A stretch of DNA of 64,000 nucleotides from UBA2402 sp037139735 (GTDB lineage: Bacteria; Planctomycetota; Phycisphaerae; Phycisphaerales; UBA1924), in NCBI GenBank assembly GCA_037139735.1, contig JBAXFU010000006.1, forward strand, positions 1 through 64,000, in the 5' to 3' direction. A program made the translations under genes and the position numbers. How positions within the stretch are numbered: position 1 is the first letter of the stretch; each line of letters begins with the position of its first letter. The notes under the pieces were generated by a model. It was not told the origin of the DNA and ran no database searches. It worked only from the letters and a program-made list of their open reading frames with translations. This document shows, piece by piece, positions 25,795-34,986 of this stretch.

Positions 25795-27579
25795 ATGCTT
25801 TCCAAGATCAACTCGCTGGGTCTGGGCACAAGGATCATCGCGTCGATGCTCGCCGGGATGGCGGTCGTCGTGGGGATCACCTTCACGGTGGTCATCCACC
25901 GGTACCGCGAGGCGGCCGTCGATTCGATGAGGGCGCGGGCCGCGGCCTTCACCGCCGTCGCCGACGAGGCCAAGAGCCACACGGCCGAACTGCACCACAA
26001 CGGCGTCTTCAGGCAGGACGAGTTGCTCAAGGAACTCGAGGCCGACCGCAAGGCGGGCAAGCCCTACTCGCAGAGCCGCATCTTCGCGACCATTCCCGTG
26101 GTGGCGGGCTGGAGCGCGGCCCGCGACGCGGCGGAGCGCGAGAAGATCAACTTCAGCGTGATCGCCCACAACGCCCGCAACGAGAAGCACGAGCCGCGTT
26201 CGGCGAGCTTCGAGGACGCGACGCTGCGTGCGCTCGAGGAGCAGGTCCGGGCCGGCAAGGAGGAGGTCATCGCCGGCATCGACCGCGAGACCAACACGCT
26301 CCACTACATGCGGGCGATCAAGCTCACCGAGGACTGCATGGCGTGCCACGGCGCGCCCGGCGGCGAGCACGACCCCGACAAGGACGGCAAGGATCCGCTG
26401 GGGTTCGCGATGGAGAACTGGAAGGTCGGCGACATGCACGGCGCGTATCACGTCCAGTTGCCCCTCTCGACCGTCGATGAGCAGGTGGCCGGCTTCCTGA
26501 CGGCCGGGTTGCTCTGGAGCGGGCCGGCGGTGGCGGGCACGCTGATCTTCTTCTGGCTGCTGCTCCGCAACGTCTTCGGACGCCCGGTGGCCGACCTGAT
26601 CGCCCGCATTCGCGACATCGCCGAGGGCGAGGGCGACCTGACCAAGCGGGTCCCCGTGAAGTCCTCCGACGAGTTGGGCCGTCTGGCGACCTGGTTCAAC
26701 ACGTTCGTGGCCCGCATTCACGACGTGATGGTGGAGGTCGGCCGCAACACGGACAACGTCGCCGCGGCCGCCACGCAGATCGCCTCGAGCAGCGAGGAGA
26801 TGGCGGCGGGCATGAAGGAGCAGAACCAGCAGATCACGCAGATGAGCTCCGCGGTGGAGCAGATGAACGCGAGCGTGGTCGAGGTGGCCCGCAAGAGCGC
26901 CGACGCCGCGGGCCGGGCCGAGGACAGCGGCAAGGCCGCGTCCGAGGGCGGCCAGGTGGTGCAGGAGACCATCGCCGGCATGAAGAGCATCGCCGAGGCG
27001 GTGACGGCGGGCGCGGGCAGCGTGCAGGAGCTGGGGCGTCGCGGCGGGCAGATCGGCGAGATCATCGAGGTGATCAACGACATCGCGGACCAGACCAACC
27101 TGCTGGCCCTCAACGCCGCCATCGAGGCGGCGCGTGCGGGCGAGCACGGCCGCGGCTTCGCGGTGGTGGCGGACGAGGTGCGAAAGCTCGCCGACCGGAC
27201 CACCAAGGCCACCGAGGAGATCGCCCAGTCGATCCAGGCCATCCAGCGAGAGACGCAGGGCGCGGTGGAGCGCATGAACACGGGCACCCGCGAGGTCGAG
27301 CACGGCGTGACCAAGGCGAGCAAGGCGGGCGACAGTCTCACGACGATCGTCGCCAGCGCCAGGGACGTGGCCTCGATGATCCGATCGATCGCCGCGGCGG
27401 CCGAGGAGCAGAGCGCGGCCAGCGAGCAGGTCAGCCGCAACATCGACAGCATCAACTCGGTGACTCGTCAGACGGCCGAGGGCGCGGATCAGGCGGCCCA
27501 TGCCGCGGCCGAGTTGTCGACCAAGGCCGAGTCGCTCCGGGTGCTGGTGGGCCGCTTCAAGGTGGCCGCGGGGCGATGA
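25795..27579 (+). CDS. Methyl-accepting chemotaxis protein with haem-c sensor domain
   Basis: 594 residues, AGGGG upstream of ATG 25795. Membrane helices at about 12-34 and 236-258 bracket a periplasmic domain (35-235) that contains CMACH (Cys181, Cys184, His185), the c-type haem attachment motif, within a MRAIKLTEDCMACHG context typical of the DUF3365/Tll0287-like sensor fold. A HAMP domain (about 258-315) and a long MA signalling domain (about 330-590) follow, with the conserved hairpin tip ADQTNLLALNAAIEAARAGE. It should signal redox state, oxygen or a haem ligand to CheW-CheA. No CheR-binding pentapeptide is present at the C-terminus. First gene of the che operon. Confidence 0.92.
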   Translation: MLSKINSLGLGTRIIASMLAGMAVVVGITFTVVIHRYREAAVDSMRARAAAFTAVADEAKSHTAELHHNGVFRQDELLKELEADRKAGKPYSQSRIFATIPVVAGWSAARDAAEREKINFSVIAHNARNEKHEPRSASFEDATLRALEEQVRAGKEEVIAGIDRETNTLHYMRAIKLTEDCMACHGAPGGEHDPDKDGKDPLGFAMENWKVGDMHGAYHVQLPLSTVDEQVAGFLTAGLLWSGPAVAGTLIFFWLLLRNVFGRPVADLIARIRDIAEGEGDLTKRVPVKSSDELGRLATWFNTFVARIHDVMVEVGRNTDNVAAAATQIASSSEEMAAGMKEQNQQITQMSSAVEQMNASVVEVARKSADAAGRAEDSGKAASEGGQVVQETIAGMKSIAEAVTAGAGSVQELGRRGGQIGEIIEVINDIADQTNLLALNAAIEAARAGEHGRGFAVVADEVRKLADRTTKATEEIAQSIQAIQRETQGAVERMNTGTREVEHGVTKASKAGDSLTTIVASARDVASMIRSIAAAAEEQSAASEQVSRNIDSINSVTRQTAEGADQAAHAAAELSTKAESLRVLVGRFKVAAGR

Positions 27580-27754
27580 CCCCGACGGGGGAAGCTTTGC
27601 GGGATGGTCGCGTCGCGAGGGCGGCGAGGGCCGGGAGGATGACGCGTCCTGGGAGGATCGTGCCGCCGGCGGCGTCGGCAAGCCCCGGGGTTGGTCCTGA
27701 GTCACGAGGCGGCGGGGTCGATAGACCTGCGGCCGATTGGATCGGAGTCAAGCC

Positions 27755-28288
27755 ATGAACCACGCGGGCAAGCCATCGCACGAGCAGCGGACCCAGTCGG
27801 AGGCCGGACCGCGTCACGACATCGCCCAGCACCTGCAGCTGGTGACCTTCGAGGTGGGGAGCGAGCAGTTCGCCATCGACATCCTCGCCGTCCAGGAGAT
27901 CAACCGCATGATGCAGATCACGCGGGTGCCCCGGAGCGAGGAATGCCTCGAGGGCGTGATCAACCTGCGGGGTCGCATCATCCCCGTCGTCGATCTTCGC
28001 AAGCGGTTCGGGCTTCCGCCCGCCGAGCGGAGCGCCGACTCGCGGATCGTCGTCGTCGAGGTGGGCGGGAGGGTGATCGGCTTCATCGTCGATCGCGTGA
28101 ACGAGGTCCTGAGGGTCGACGGATCGATCGTCGATCCGCCGCCCTCCATGACCGCCGGCTTCGAACGCGACTACATCCGGGGCGTGGCGAAGCTCGCCAC
28201 GCGACTGGTGATCCTGCTCGACCTGCCGCGGCTGTTCGCGGGCGATGCGGCGGCCGATGATCGGCCGGAGGACGGCGGCAAGGCCTGA
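27755..28288 (+). CDS. cheW: Chemotaxis coupling protein CheW
   Basis: 177 residues from ATG 27755 (GGAG 8 nt upstream). A polar ~28-residue lead precedes one CheW (SH3-like) domain: QLVTFEVGSEQFAIDILAVQ, ITRVPRSEECLEGVINLRGR, IIPVVDLRKRFGLP and IGFIVDRVNEVLRV. It bridges receptors to CheA in the cytoplasmic array. It lies 175 bp after the receptor gene, with no terminator seen between them, and 27 bp before cheR. Confidence 0.95.
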   Translation: MNHAGKPSHEQRTQSEAGPRHDIAQHLQLVTFEVGSEQFAIDILAVQEINRMMQITRVPRSEECLEGVINLRGRIIPVVDLRKRFGLPPAERSADSRIVVVEVGGRVIGFIVDRVNEVLRVDGSIVDPPPSMTAGFERDYIRGVAKLATRLVILLDLPRLFAGDAAADDRPEDGGKA

Positions 28289-28315
28289 GCGACGGCGAGT
28301 CCCGGAGCACCCACG

Positions 28316-29197
28316 ATGGGCCCCCCCAACGACGCATCCAACTCGACTTCGCCCGGGAGGCGCACGCTCACCGACGAGCAGTTCGCTCGTCTGGCCAAGC
28401 TCGTCTACGAGCGGGCGGGCATCCACTTCCAGCCCGCGAAGAAGTACGTCCTCGAGAGTCGCCTGGCTCGTCGGCTCGACGAGCTCGACATGGACGGCTT
28501 CGATCAGTACGTGACGTTCCTGTCGATCGGCCCGTACCGGGACGACGAGTTCCAGGAGATGTTCAACCGGATCACGATCAACGAGACGAGCTTCTTCCGC
28601 AACGAGCCCCAGCTCCAGCACTTCGAGACCCGCACGCTCCCCGCCATGCTCGAGGCGAGGAAGGCGACCCGCCGGCTTCGCATCTGGTCCGCCGCCTGCA
28701 GCAGCGGCGAGGAGCCCTACACGCTGGCCATCCAGGTGCACCGGACCCTGGGCATCCGCCTGGCCGACTGGAGCGTCGAGATCCTCGGGACCGACATCTC
28801 CGAGAAGGTCCTCGACGTCGCGCTGGCGGGCCGATACGACGCCTACGCCACGCGTTCGGTCTCGGCCGCGGTGCTCGCCCGCTACTTCAGGCCCGTCGAG
28901 GGGCTGCAGGAAGTCGACCCCGCCATCCGCCAGATGGTGCGATTCGAGCGGCTCAACCTCAAGGACACGCTGGCGGCCCGGCGGTTCGGCACCTTCGACG
29001 TCATCTTCTGCCGCAACGTCATGATCTACTTCGACGACGCCATGAAGGCGCAAGTCGTCCGGATGTTCCATCAGCAGCTGGCCGACGACGGCATGCTGTA
29101 CATCGGGCACAGCGAGTCGATCCGCAGCCTGGGCGTGCCGTTCGAGGCCGTCGCCTCGCCCCAGGCCTTCGCGCACGTCAAGGGGAGGGCGGCCTGA
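28316..29197 (+). CDS. cheR: Chemotaxis protein methyltransferase CheR
   Basis: 293 residues. The N-terminal helical CheR domain (about 15-75) precedes the SAM-binding domain with ITINETSFFRNEPQL, RIWSAACSSGEEPYTLAI (the SAM-binding GxxxGEEPYT motif) and FDVIFCRNVMIYFD. It methylates glutamates of receptor signalling domains using S-adenosylmethionine. No C-terminal TPR or PilZ extension is present. GGAG lies about 10 nt before the start. Confidence 0.95.
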   Translation: MGPPNDASNSTSPGRRTLTDEQFARLAKLVYERAGIHFQPAKKYVLESRLARRLDELDMDGFDQYVTFLSIGPYRDDEFQEMFNRITINETSFFRNEPQLQHFETRTLPAMLEARKATRRLRIWSAACSSGEEPYTLAIQVHRTLGIRLADWSVEILGTDISEKVLDVALAGRYDAYATRSVSAAVLARYFRPVEGLQEVDPAIRQMVRFERLNLKDTLAARRFGTFDVIFCRNVMIYFDDAMKAQVVRMFHQQLADDGMLYIGHSESIRSLGVPFEAVASPQAFAHVKGRAA

Positions 29198-29228
29198 CGC
29201 TCCGGGGGGGGCGTCGCCTGCGACCATC

Positions 29229-31544
29229 ATGACCTGGCAACCCGATCCAAGCCTGCTCCAGGACTTCCTCACCGAGGCCGGCGAGCTCATCGAGAAGCTC
29301 GACTCGGACATGGTCCTGCTCGAACGGGGCGGCTCGCCCGCCCAGACGCGGGAGCTGCTCAACGGCATCTTCCGCGCGCTCCACACCGTCAAGGGCGCGG
29401 CCGGATTCCTGCAGCTCGATGCGCTCATCCACTTCGCCCACGCCGCCGAGGACGCGCTCAACCGACTGCGGCAGGGCGAGACCGCCGTCACGCCCGGGGT
29501 CGTCGACGCGCTGCTGCAAAGCGTCGACACCCTCCGTTCGATGATCGGCGAGCTCGGCCGGGGGCGTCCCCCCTCGCCCTGCGACGCCGCGCTCATCGGC
29601 CGCCTGCAGTCCATCGCCGCGCAGGCGGTCGCGCCGGTCGCTCAGCCCGCGACCCCGACGACGCCCGACGAGGACATCGCGGTGCTGGCCGAGGCCGCGA
29701 CGCACGACGGCACGCCCCTGGAACTTCCCGCGCAGAAGCAGGCGATCCTGGAGCTGATGGTCGTCGATCTCCGCGAGAACGCGTCGCAGATCGCGGCCCT
29801 GGTCGCGAGCGCCACCGGTGGCGACCCGTGCCCAGTGGCCCGCGAGATCGAGGACCTCTTCGAGTCGGTGTGCCGCGTGCTCGAGTTCTTCGAGCTTCCC
29901 GACATGACTCGCGTGGTTCATGCGGCCTCCAAGGCCGCGGGGAGCCTGCAGGCCAGGCCGGCGAACGCGCCCGACATCCTGGTTCGGCTGGTGGGCGTCT
30001 CGATGCTCCTCTCGCAGCTCGCCGACGGCCTCGAGGCACGTCGCGTCCGCTCGTGGCCCACCGCCACGCTCGAGGCCCGGCTCGTCAGGCTCGCGAGCGG
30101 CGCGGACCTTGGCGACCCCGACGCCTCGGCCCACGGCGGCGACGTCTGGGCCGCGATGATGGCCGACGGCGTCGTCGGCGGCGAGGGGCTCCACGTCGTC
30201 GAGGGGTGCCTGGGCATCGACCCTTCGGTGTCGGCGCCCGTCGAGGCGACCGCCTCCGTCGAGCAAGCGGAGACCGGGGCGGCCGAGCGCCAAGGCGCAG
30301 GCGAGCGTCCGGGTCACGATCGTTCCGGCGCGGGCGAACAGACCATCCGCGTCGAGGTCAGCCGCCTCGAGAAGCTCCTGAGCCTCGTCGGGCAACTCGT
30401 GCTCGCCAAGAATCGCATCGGCGCGCTGGGCCGTCGCATGCGTCAGTCCAGCGGCGGGCCCGCCATCCTCTCCGAGGTGCTGGCGGCCTCCGGCGAGCTC
30501 GATCGGCTCACCGGCGAACTGCAGATGGGCGTGATGCGGACGCGGATGCAGCCGCTGGCCAAGCTCTTCGATCGCTACCCCCGGGTCATCCGCGACATCG
30601 CGCGGGCCACCGGCAAGCAGATCGAGCTCGAGATCAGCGGCAAGGAGACCGAGGTCGACAAGAGCGTCCTGGAACTCCTCGCCGATCCGCTCGTGCACAT
30701 GATCCGCAACAGCGCGGATCACGGCATCGAGTCGGCCCCCGAGCGACGCCGGGCCGGCAAGCCCGAGTCCGGCACCATCAGCGTCAGCGCGAATCACCAG
30801 GGGAGCCACGTCCGGGTCCAGGTTCGCGACGACGGCCGAGGCATCGACCCCGCCGTCATCGCGCGCAAGGCCGTCGAGAAGGGCCTCGCCACCGCCGACG
30901 AGATCGCCTCGATGAGCCCGCGGCAGATCATCCAGTTCATCTTCGCCCCCGGCTTCTCCACCGCCGAGACCGTCACCGACCTCTCCGGCCGGGGCGTGGG
31001 CATGGACGTGGTCCGCACCAACGTCCAGCGGATGGGCGGCACCATCGACGTCTCCTCCGACGTGGGACGCGGCGCTCGCGTCGAGATCCTCATTCCGCTC
31101 ACCGTCGCCATCATGCCCGCCATGGTCGTGGGCGTCGGCGCCGACCACTACTGCATCCCGCTCCAGACCATCACCGAGATCGTCCGCTCCGACACCGGCG
31201 GCAAGCGCTCGATCGCGGGTCAGCCCGTCCTGCACCTGCGAGACGAGGTCCTGCCCCTCATCGAACTGCGGCGGGCGCTCGACGGTGGCGCCGCGCCCGA
31301 CGCCGAGGCCGGGCGTTTCGCCGTCATCGTCCGCAGCGGGGCCGAGAAGGCGGGGTTGGTGGTCGATCGCCTCGTGGGACAGCAGGAGATCGTGATCAGG
31401 CCGCTGGAGGACGACTTCGAGCAGGGCGGCCCCTTCAGCGGCGCCACCATCCGGGACGAGGGGGACGTCAGTCTCATCCTCGACGTGAACCGGCTCATGA
31501 CCAGGAACGAGCAGACCAAGGGAGTGGACCTGACCGCGGCCTGA
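29229..31544 (+). CDS. cheA: Chemotaxis histidine kinase CheA
   Basis: 771 residues. Domains in order: HPt with the phospho-accepting His52 in ALHTVKGAAGF; a long linker (about 120-370) with a central helical region and no clear P2 domain; dimerisation helices (VSRLEKLLSLVGQLVLAKNR); HATPase_c with the N box LVHMIRNSADHGIE, DDGRGID (G1), FSTAETVTDLSGRGVGMDVV; and a C-terminal CheW-like domain from about 640. It autophosphorylates and passes phosphate to CheY and CheB. The missing P2-like domain suggests direct phosphotransfer from HPt. Tightly spaced (31 bp after cheR, 23 bp before cheX). Confidence 0.95.
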   Translation: MTWQPDPSLLQDFLTEAGELIEKLDSDMVLLERGGSPAQTRELLNGIFRALHTVKGAAGFLQLDALIHFAHAAEDALNRLRQGETAVTPGVVDALLQSVDTLRSMIGELGRGRPPSPCDAALIGRLQSIAAQAVAPVAQPATPTTPDEDIAVLAEAATHDGTPLELPAQKQAILELMVVDLRENASQIAALVASATGGDPCPVAREIEDLFESVCRVLEFFELPDMTRVVHAASKAAGSLQARPANAPDILVRLVGVSMLLSQLADGLEARRVRSWPTATLEARLVRLASGADLGDPDASAHGGDVWAAMMADGVVGGEGLHVVEGCLGIDPSVSAPVEATASVEQAETGAAERQGAGERPGHDRSGAGEQTIRVEVSRLEKLLSLVGQLVLAKNRIGALGRRMRQSSGGPAILSEVLAASGELDRLTGELQMGVMRTRMQPLAKLFDRYPRVIRDIARATGKQIELEISGKETEVDKSVLELLADPLVHMIRNSADHGIESAPERRRAGKPESGTISVSANHQGSHVRVQVRDDGRGIDPAVIARKAVEKGLATADEIASMSPRQIIQFIFAPGFSTAETVTDLSGRGVGMDVVRTNVQRMGGTIDVSSDVGRGARVEILIPLTVAIMPAMVVGVGADHYCIPLQTITEIVRSDTGGKRSIAGQPVLHLRDEVLPLIELRRALDGGAAPDAEAGRFAVIVRSGAEKAGLVVDRLVGQQEIVIRPLEDDFEQGGPFSGATIRDEGDVSLILDVNRLMTRNEQTKGVDLTAA

Positions 31545-31567
31545 TCGCGGCATCCAAGGAGTGCGAC

Positions 31568-32068
31568 ATGAAAAGCGAGATGATCATGCCCTTCATCACG
31601 TCCGTGCAGGCGGTCTTCGAGACCATGCTGCACATGCGCGTCGAGGTCGGCACGCCCTTCCTCAACAAGGACGGCGGCTCAAGCCGAGACGTGACGGCGA
31701 TCATCGGCCTGTCGGGCGACATCCAGGGCACGGTGGGCCTGAGCTTCCGACTCGACGCCGCCGTCCGCACCGCGAGCATCTTCGCGGGCTGCCAGCTCGA
31801 TCCGGGCGGGGCCGACTTCGTCGACGCCATCGGCGAACTGGCCAACATGATCTCCGGGGGCGCCAAGGCCAAGTTCAAGGACAAGTCCGTCAGCATCTCG
31901 TGCCCCAGCGTCGTGATGGGCAAGGAGATCGCCCTCCGCGTCAACAGCGACAGCACGTGCGTCGTCCTGCCCTGCTCCTGCGACAGCGGGGAGTTCCAGA
32001 TCGAGGTCATCATCCGTCAGGCCGGCATCGCCAAGGTGTTCGGGCCCGACGCCGCCAAGGCCGCCTGA
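31568..32068 (+). CDS. cheX: CheX-type CheY-P phosphatase
   Basis: 166 residues, AAGGAG 8 nt before ATG 31568. The CheC/CheX/FliY family signature ExxN is visible as Glu90-Leu-Ala-Asn93 in AIGELANMISGGAKAK; only one copy is present, as in CheX, whereas CheC has two. The upstream half (SGDIQGTVGLSFRLDAAVRT) fits the dimerising beta strands. It removes phosphate from CheY-P to end the signal. It sits between cheA and cheY, the expected partner; no cheC, cheD or cheZ is in the operon. Confidence 0.88.
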   Translation: MKSEMIMPFITSVQAVFETMLHMRVEVGTPFLNKDGGSSRDVTAIIGLSGDIQGTVGLSFRLDAAVRTASIFAGCQLDPGGADFVDAIGELANMISGGAKAKFKDKSVSISCPSVVMGKEIALRVNSDSTCVVLPCSCDSGEFQIEVIIRQAGIAKVFGPDAAKAA

Positions 32069-32109
32069 CGCGTCCCCCGCCCAACCAAGCCACTCCCGGA
32101 GCCGTTTCC

Positions 32110-32484
32110 ATGAAGATCCTTCTCGTCGACGATTCCAAGACGATGCGCAACGTGCAGAAGAGCGTCCTTTCGCTCATCGGTTTCAACGAGGTCGAGGAGG
32201 CCGCCGACGGCCTCGACGCCCTCACCAAGGTCAACGCGGTGAAGCCCGACCTCATCCTGCTGGACTGGAACATGCCCAACATGGACGGGCTCACGTTCGT
32301 CCAGAAGTACCGGGGCCAGGGGGGCAAGGCCTTGATCGTCATGGTGACCACCGAGGCCGAGAAGACCCGGGTCATCGCCGCCATCAAGGCGGGCGTCAAC
32401 AACTACGTCATCAAGCCCTTCACGCCCGAACTCCTCGCCGAGCGCATCCGCGAGACCGTCGAGCGCGTCAAGGCCGCCGCCTGA
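32110..32484 (+). CDS. cheY: Chemotaxis response regulator CheY
   Basis: 124 residues, a single receiver domain with no output domain. The acid pocket is Asp7-Asp8, the phosphorylation site is Asp52 in LILLDWNMPNMDGL, with Thr81 in VTTEAEK and Lys102 in VIKPF. It should carry the signal from CheA to its target; no flagellar or pilus genes are in the window to show which. GGAG lies 9 nt upstream. Confidence 0.95.
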   Translation: MKILLVDDSKTMRNVQKSVLSLIGFNEVEEAADGLDALTKVNAVKPDLILLDWNMPNMDGLTFVQKYRGQGGKALIVMVTTEAEKTRVIAAIKAGVNNYVIKPFTPELLAERIRETVERVKAAA

Positions 32485-32515
32485 GTCACGTCCCGCCGCG
32501 AACGCGGCAAGGAGC

Positions 32516-33562
32516 ATGCGCGTGGTGCGGGTGCTGGTGATCGACGATTCGGCCTTCATGCGTCAGGCCATCAAGTCCATGCTGTCTGCCGACGGCGGGA
32601 TCGAGGTGGTCGGCACGGGCCGCAACGGGAGGGAGGCGCTCGAACTCAACGAGCGTCTTCGTCCCGACGTGATCACGCTCGACGTCGAGATGCCCGAGAT
32701 GGACGGACTCACCGCCCTCGAACGCATCATGCGGGAGCGGCCCACCCGAGTGCTCATGGTCAGCTCGCTGACGACCGCGGGTTCCCGCGCCGCCATGCGG
32801 GCCCTGGCCCTGGGCGCCGCCGACGTGCTCGCCAAGGACGGCTCCCAGATCTCCCTGAGCATCCACGCCATCGGCGAGGACCTTCTCCTCAAGGTCAAGG
32901 AACTCGGCGCCGCCCAACTCGTCACGCGTCGGCCCCCACGGCGTGATCCGGCGTCCCTCCCCGAGTTCTCCCATCGCTCGGTCGACATCGTCGCCATCGG
33001 CTCGAGCACCGGCGGGCCCGCCGCGCTCGAGACCATCCTCCAGCTCGTTCCGGCCAGCTTCTCGCCCGCCATCGTCGTGGCCCAGCACATGCCCGGGATG
33101 TTCACCGAGTCCATGGCCCAGCGCCTCGACGAGGTCTGTCGCCTCCCCGTCGTCCACGTGGCCGACCGCATGCCGCTCCTGCCCGGACGCATCCACATCG
33201 CCAAGGGCGGGATGCACATGCACGTGCGGCGTCTCTCCGTCCGGGATGTCGAAGTCTTCGCGAGCGATCAGCCCGCCACCGCCGTCTACCGGCCCAGCGT
33301 GGACGTGCTCCTCTCCTCGGCCGCGGCCGCCTTCGGCTCACGGACATTGGGCATCGTCCTGACCGGGATCGGCCAGGACGGGCTCGCCGGGGCCAAGGAC
33401 CTTCGCAACCGCGGCGGCCGACTCTGGGCCCAGGACCAGGCCAGTTGCGTCGTCTACGGCATGCCCAAGGCCGTGACCGAGCAGGGGCTCGTCGAGATCA
33501 ACATCGACCCGGCCTCGATCGGCCGCGCCCTCGCCGCGGGCGCGTCCCGGGCCGCGGCCTGA
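32516..33562 (+). CDS. cheB: Chemotaxis response regulator protein-glutamate methylesterase CheB
   Basis: 348 residues from ATG 32516; AAGGAG ends only one base before this ATG, so an in-frame GTG at 32522 (spacing 7) may be the real start. A receiver domain (phospho-acceptor Asp56 in VITLDVEMPEMDGL) is joined by a short linker to the methylesterase domain with catalytic Ser164 in GSSTGGP, His191 in AQHMPGMF and Asp in TGIGQDG. It removes methyl groups added by CheR. Last gene of the operon; murD begins 23 bp later. Confidence 0.95.
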   Translation: MRVVRVLVIDDSAFMRQAIKSMLSADGGIEVVGTGRNGREALELNERLRPDVITLDVEMPEMDGLTALERIMRERPTRVLMVSSLTTAGSRAAMRALALGAADVLAKDGSQISLSIHAIGEDLLLKVKELGAAQLVTRRPPRRDPASLPEFSHRSVDIVAIGSSTGGPAALETILQLVPASFSPAIVVAQHMPGMFTESMAQRLDEVCRLPVVHVADRMPLLPGRIHIAKGGMHMHVRRLSVRDVEVFASDQPATAVYRPSVDVLLSSAAAAFGSRTLGIVLTGIGQDGLAGAKDLRNRGGRLWAQDQASCVVYGMPKAVTEQGLVEINIDPASIGRALAAGASRAAA

Positions 33563-33573
33563 TTCCCCCGACA

Positions 33574-33579
33574 TACAGT
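33574..33579 (+). promoter_or_regulatory. Candidate -10 hexamer TACAGT (murD)
   Basis: Ends 7 nt before ATG 33586, in the 23-bp gap after cheB; murD has no Shine-Dalgarno sequence. It would give murD a leaderless transcript independent of the che operon. Confidence 0.4.
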
Positions 33580-33585
33580 CGGCGC

Positions 33586-34986
33586 ATGACGCCGCTGGGT
33601 TCCTTTCAAGGCAAGCGCATCACCGTCATGGGGCTCGGCAGCTTCGGAGGCGGCGCGGCCGTCACGCGCTGGCTGTGCGACCAGGGGGCCTCGGTCCTGC
33701 TCACCGATCTGGCTGTCGCCCAGACGCTCCAGGAATCCCTCGAGTCGATCGCCGATCTGCTCTCCTCCGGACGCGTCGAACTCGCCCTGGGCGAGCATCA
33801 GGAGCGACACTTCGCGGGCGTCGATCTCGTGGTGGCCAACCCCGCCGTGCCCAAGCCCTGGGCCAATCGCTTCCTGGCCGCCGCGTCGGCCGCGGGCGTG
33901 CCCGTGACCACCGAGATTCGCCTGACGGTCGAACGCCTGCCGGATCGCGGCCGCGTCATCGGCATCACCGGCTCGGCGGGCAAGAGCACCACCTCCGCCA
34001 TGATCGCGCACGCCCTTCGAACGCTCCTGGGCGACGAGCAGGTCCACTTCGGGGGCAACATCGGCGGCTCGCTCCTCTGCGAACTCTCCTCGATGCGGCC
34101 CGGTCACTGGACGGTGCTCGAACTCTCAAGCGCGATGCTGCACTGGCTCGAGCCCGGCGCGGGATGGCAGGCTGCGCCGGGGTGGTCGCCGGCCATCGCC
34201 CTGCTGACGAATCTTCGCGAGAACCACATCGACTGGCACGGCACGTTTGATCATTACGCCTCCTCCAAGGGCGTGATCTTCCGCTTCCAGCGCGAAGGGG
34301 ACCTTTCCTTCGTCGCCGACGACCATCCCGACACCCGTCGACTCCTCGAACGCGTCCACGCCCGTCCGACGCTCATCCCGGCCCTGCCCGACGAGGCCGA
34401 AGCCCGTCTGCTCGACCGCCACCTGCGACTGCGGATTCCCGGCGAGCACAACCGCCTCAACGCCCGTGCCGCCGCCGCCGTCGTTCGCGCCGCGCTCGCA
34501 CGCGACGGTCGCGCCGTGGCGCTCGAGACCGTGCTCGAGGCCATCGGCGGCTTTGCCGGACTCCCGCACCGCCTCGAACTCGTCGCGGAGCGACACGGCG
34601 TTCGGTTCTTTAACGACTCCAAGTCGACCACGCCCCAGTCGTGCCTGCTCGCCGTCGCCGCCTTCGACGAGGAACGCGCCCGCCCCCGCATCCGGCTCAT
34701 CGCCGGCGGCTACGACAAGAAGAGCGACCTCACGCCCGTGGCCACGCTCGCCTCGGAGATCGCCGGGCTCTACACCATCGGCGTCACGGGCCCCGCCATC
34801 GACGCCGCCGCGGGCGGCCGCACCCGCCCCTGCGGCACGCTGGACGAGGCGATGAAGGCCATCGCCAACGACGCTCGCCCCGGCGACATCGTCCTGCTCA
34901 GTCCCGCGTGCGCCTCGTGGGGACAGTTCCGCAACTACGAGGAACGCGGTCGTCGTTTCGCCGAACTCGCCCGGAGCTTCGCGTGA
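33586..34986 (+). CDS. murD: UDP-N-acetylmuramoyl-L-alanine--D-glutamate ligase
   Basis: 466 residues. The N-terminal Rossmann-like UDP-binding domain begins with ITVMGLGSFGGGAAV. The central ATPase domain has P-loop GITGSAGKSTTSAM (about 126-139) and NLRENHIDWHGTFDHYASSK. The C-terminal Mur ligase domain has GLPHRLELVAERHGVRFFNDSKST, the MurD hallmark. It adds D-Glu to UDP-MurNAc-L-Ala in the cytoplasm, which argues that this organism makes peptidoglycan. No other mur genes are adjacent. The stop codon overlaps the GTG of the next gene by 4 bp. Confidence 0.93.
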   Translation: MTPLGSFQGKRITVMGLGSFGGGAAVTRWLCDQGASVLLTDLAVAQTLQESLESIADLLSSGRVELALGEHQERHFAGVDLVVANPAVPKPWANRFLAAASAAGVPVTTEIRLTVERLPDRGRVIGITGSAGKSTTSAMIAHALRTLLGDEQVHFGGNIGGSLLCELSSMRPGHWTVLELSSAMLHWLEPGAGWQAAPGWSPAIALLTNLRENHIDWHGTFDHYASSKGVIFRFQREGDLSFVADDHPDTRRLLERVHARPTLIPALPDEAEARLLDRHLRLRIPGEHNRLNARAAAAVVRAALARDGRAVALETVLEAIGGFAGLPHRLELVAERHGVRFFNDSKSTTPQSCLLAVAAFDEERARPRIRLIAGGYDKKSDLTPVATLASEIAGLYTIGVTGPAIDAAAGGRTRPCGTLDEAMKAIANDARPGDIVLLSPACASWGQFRNYEERGRRFAELARSFA

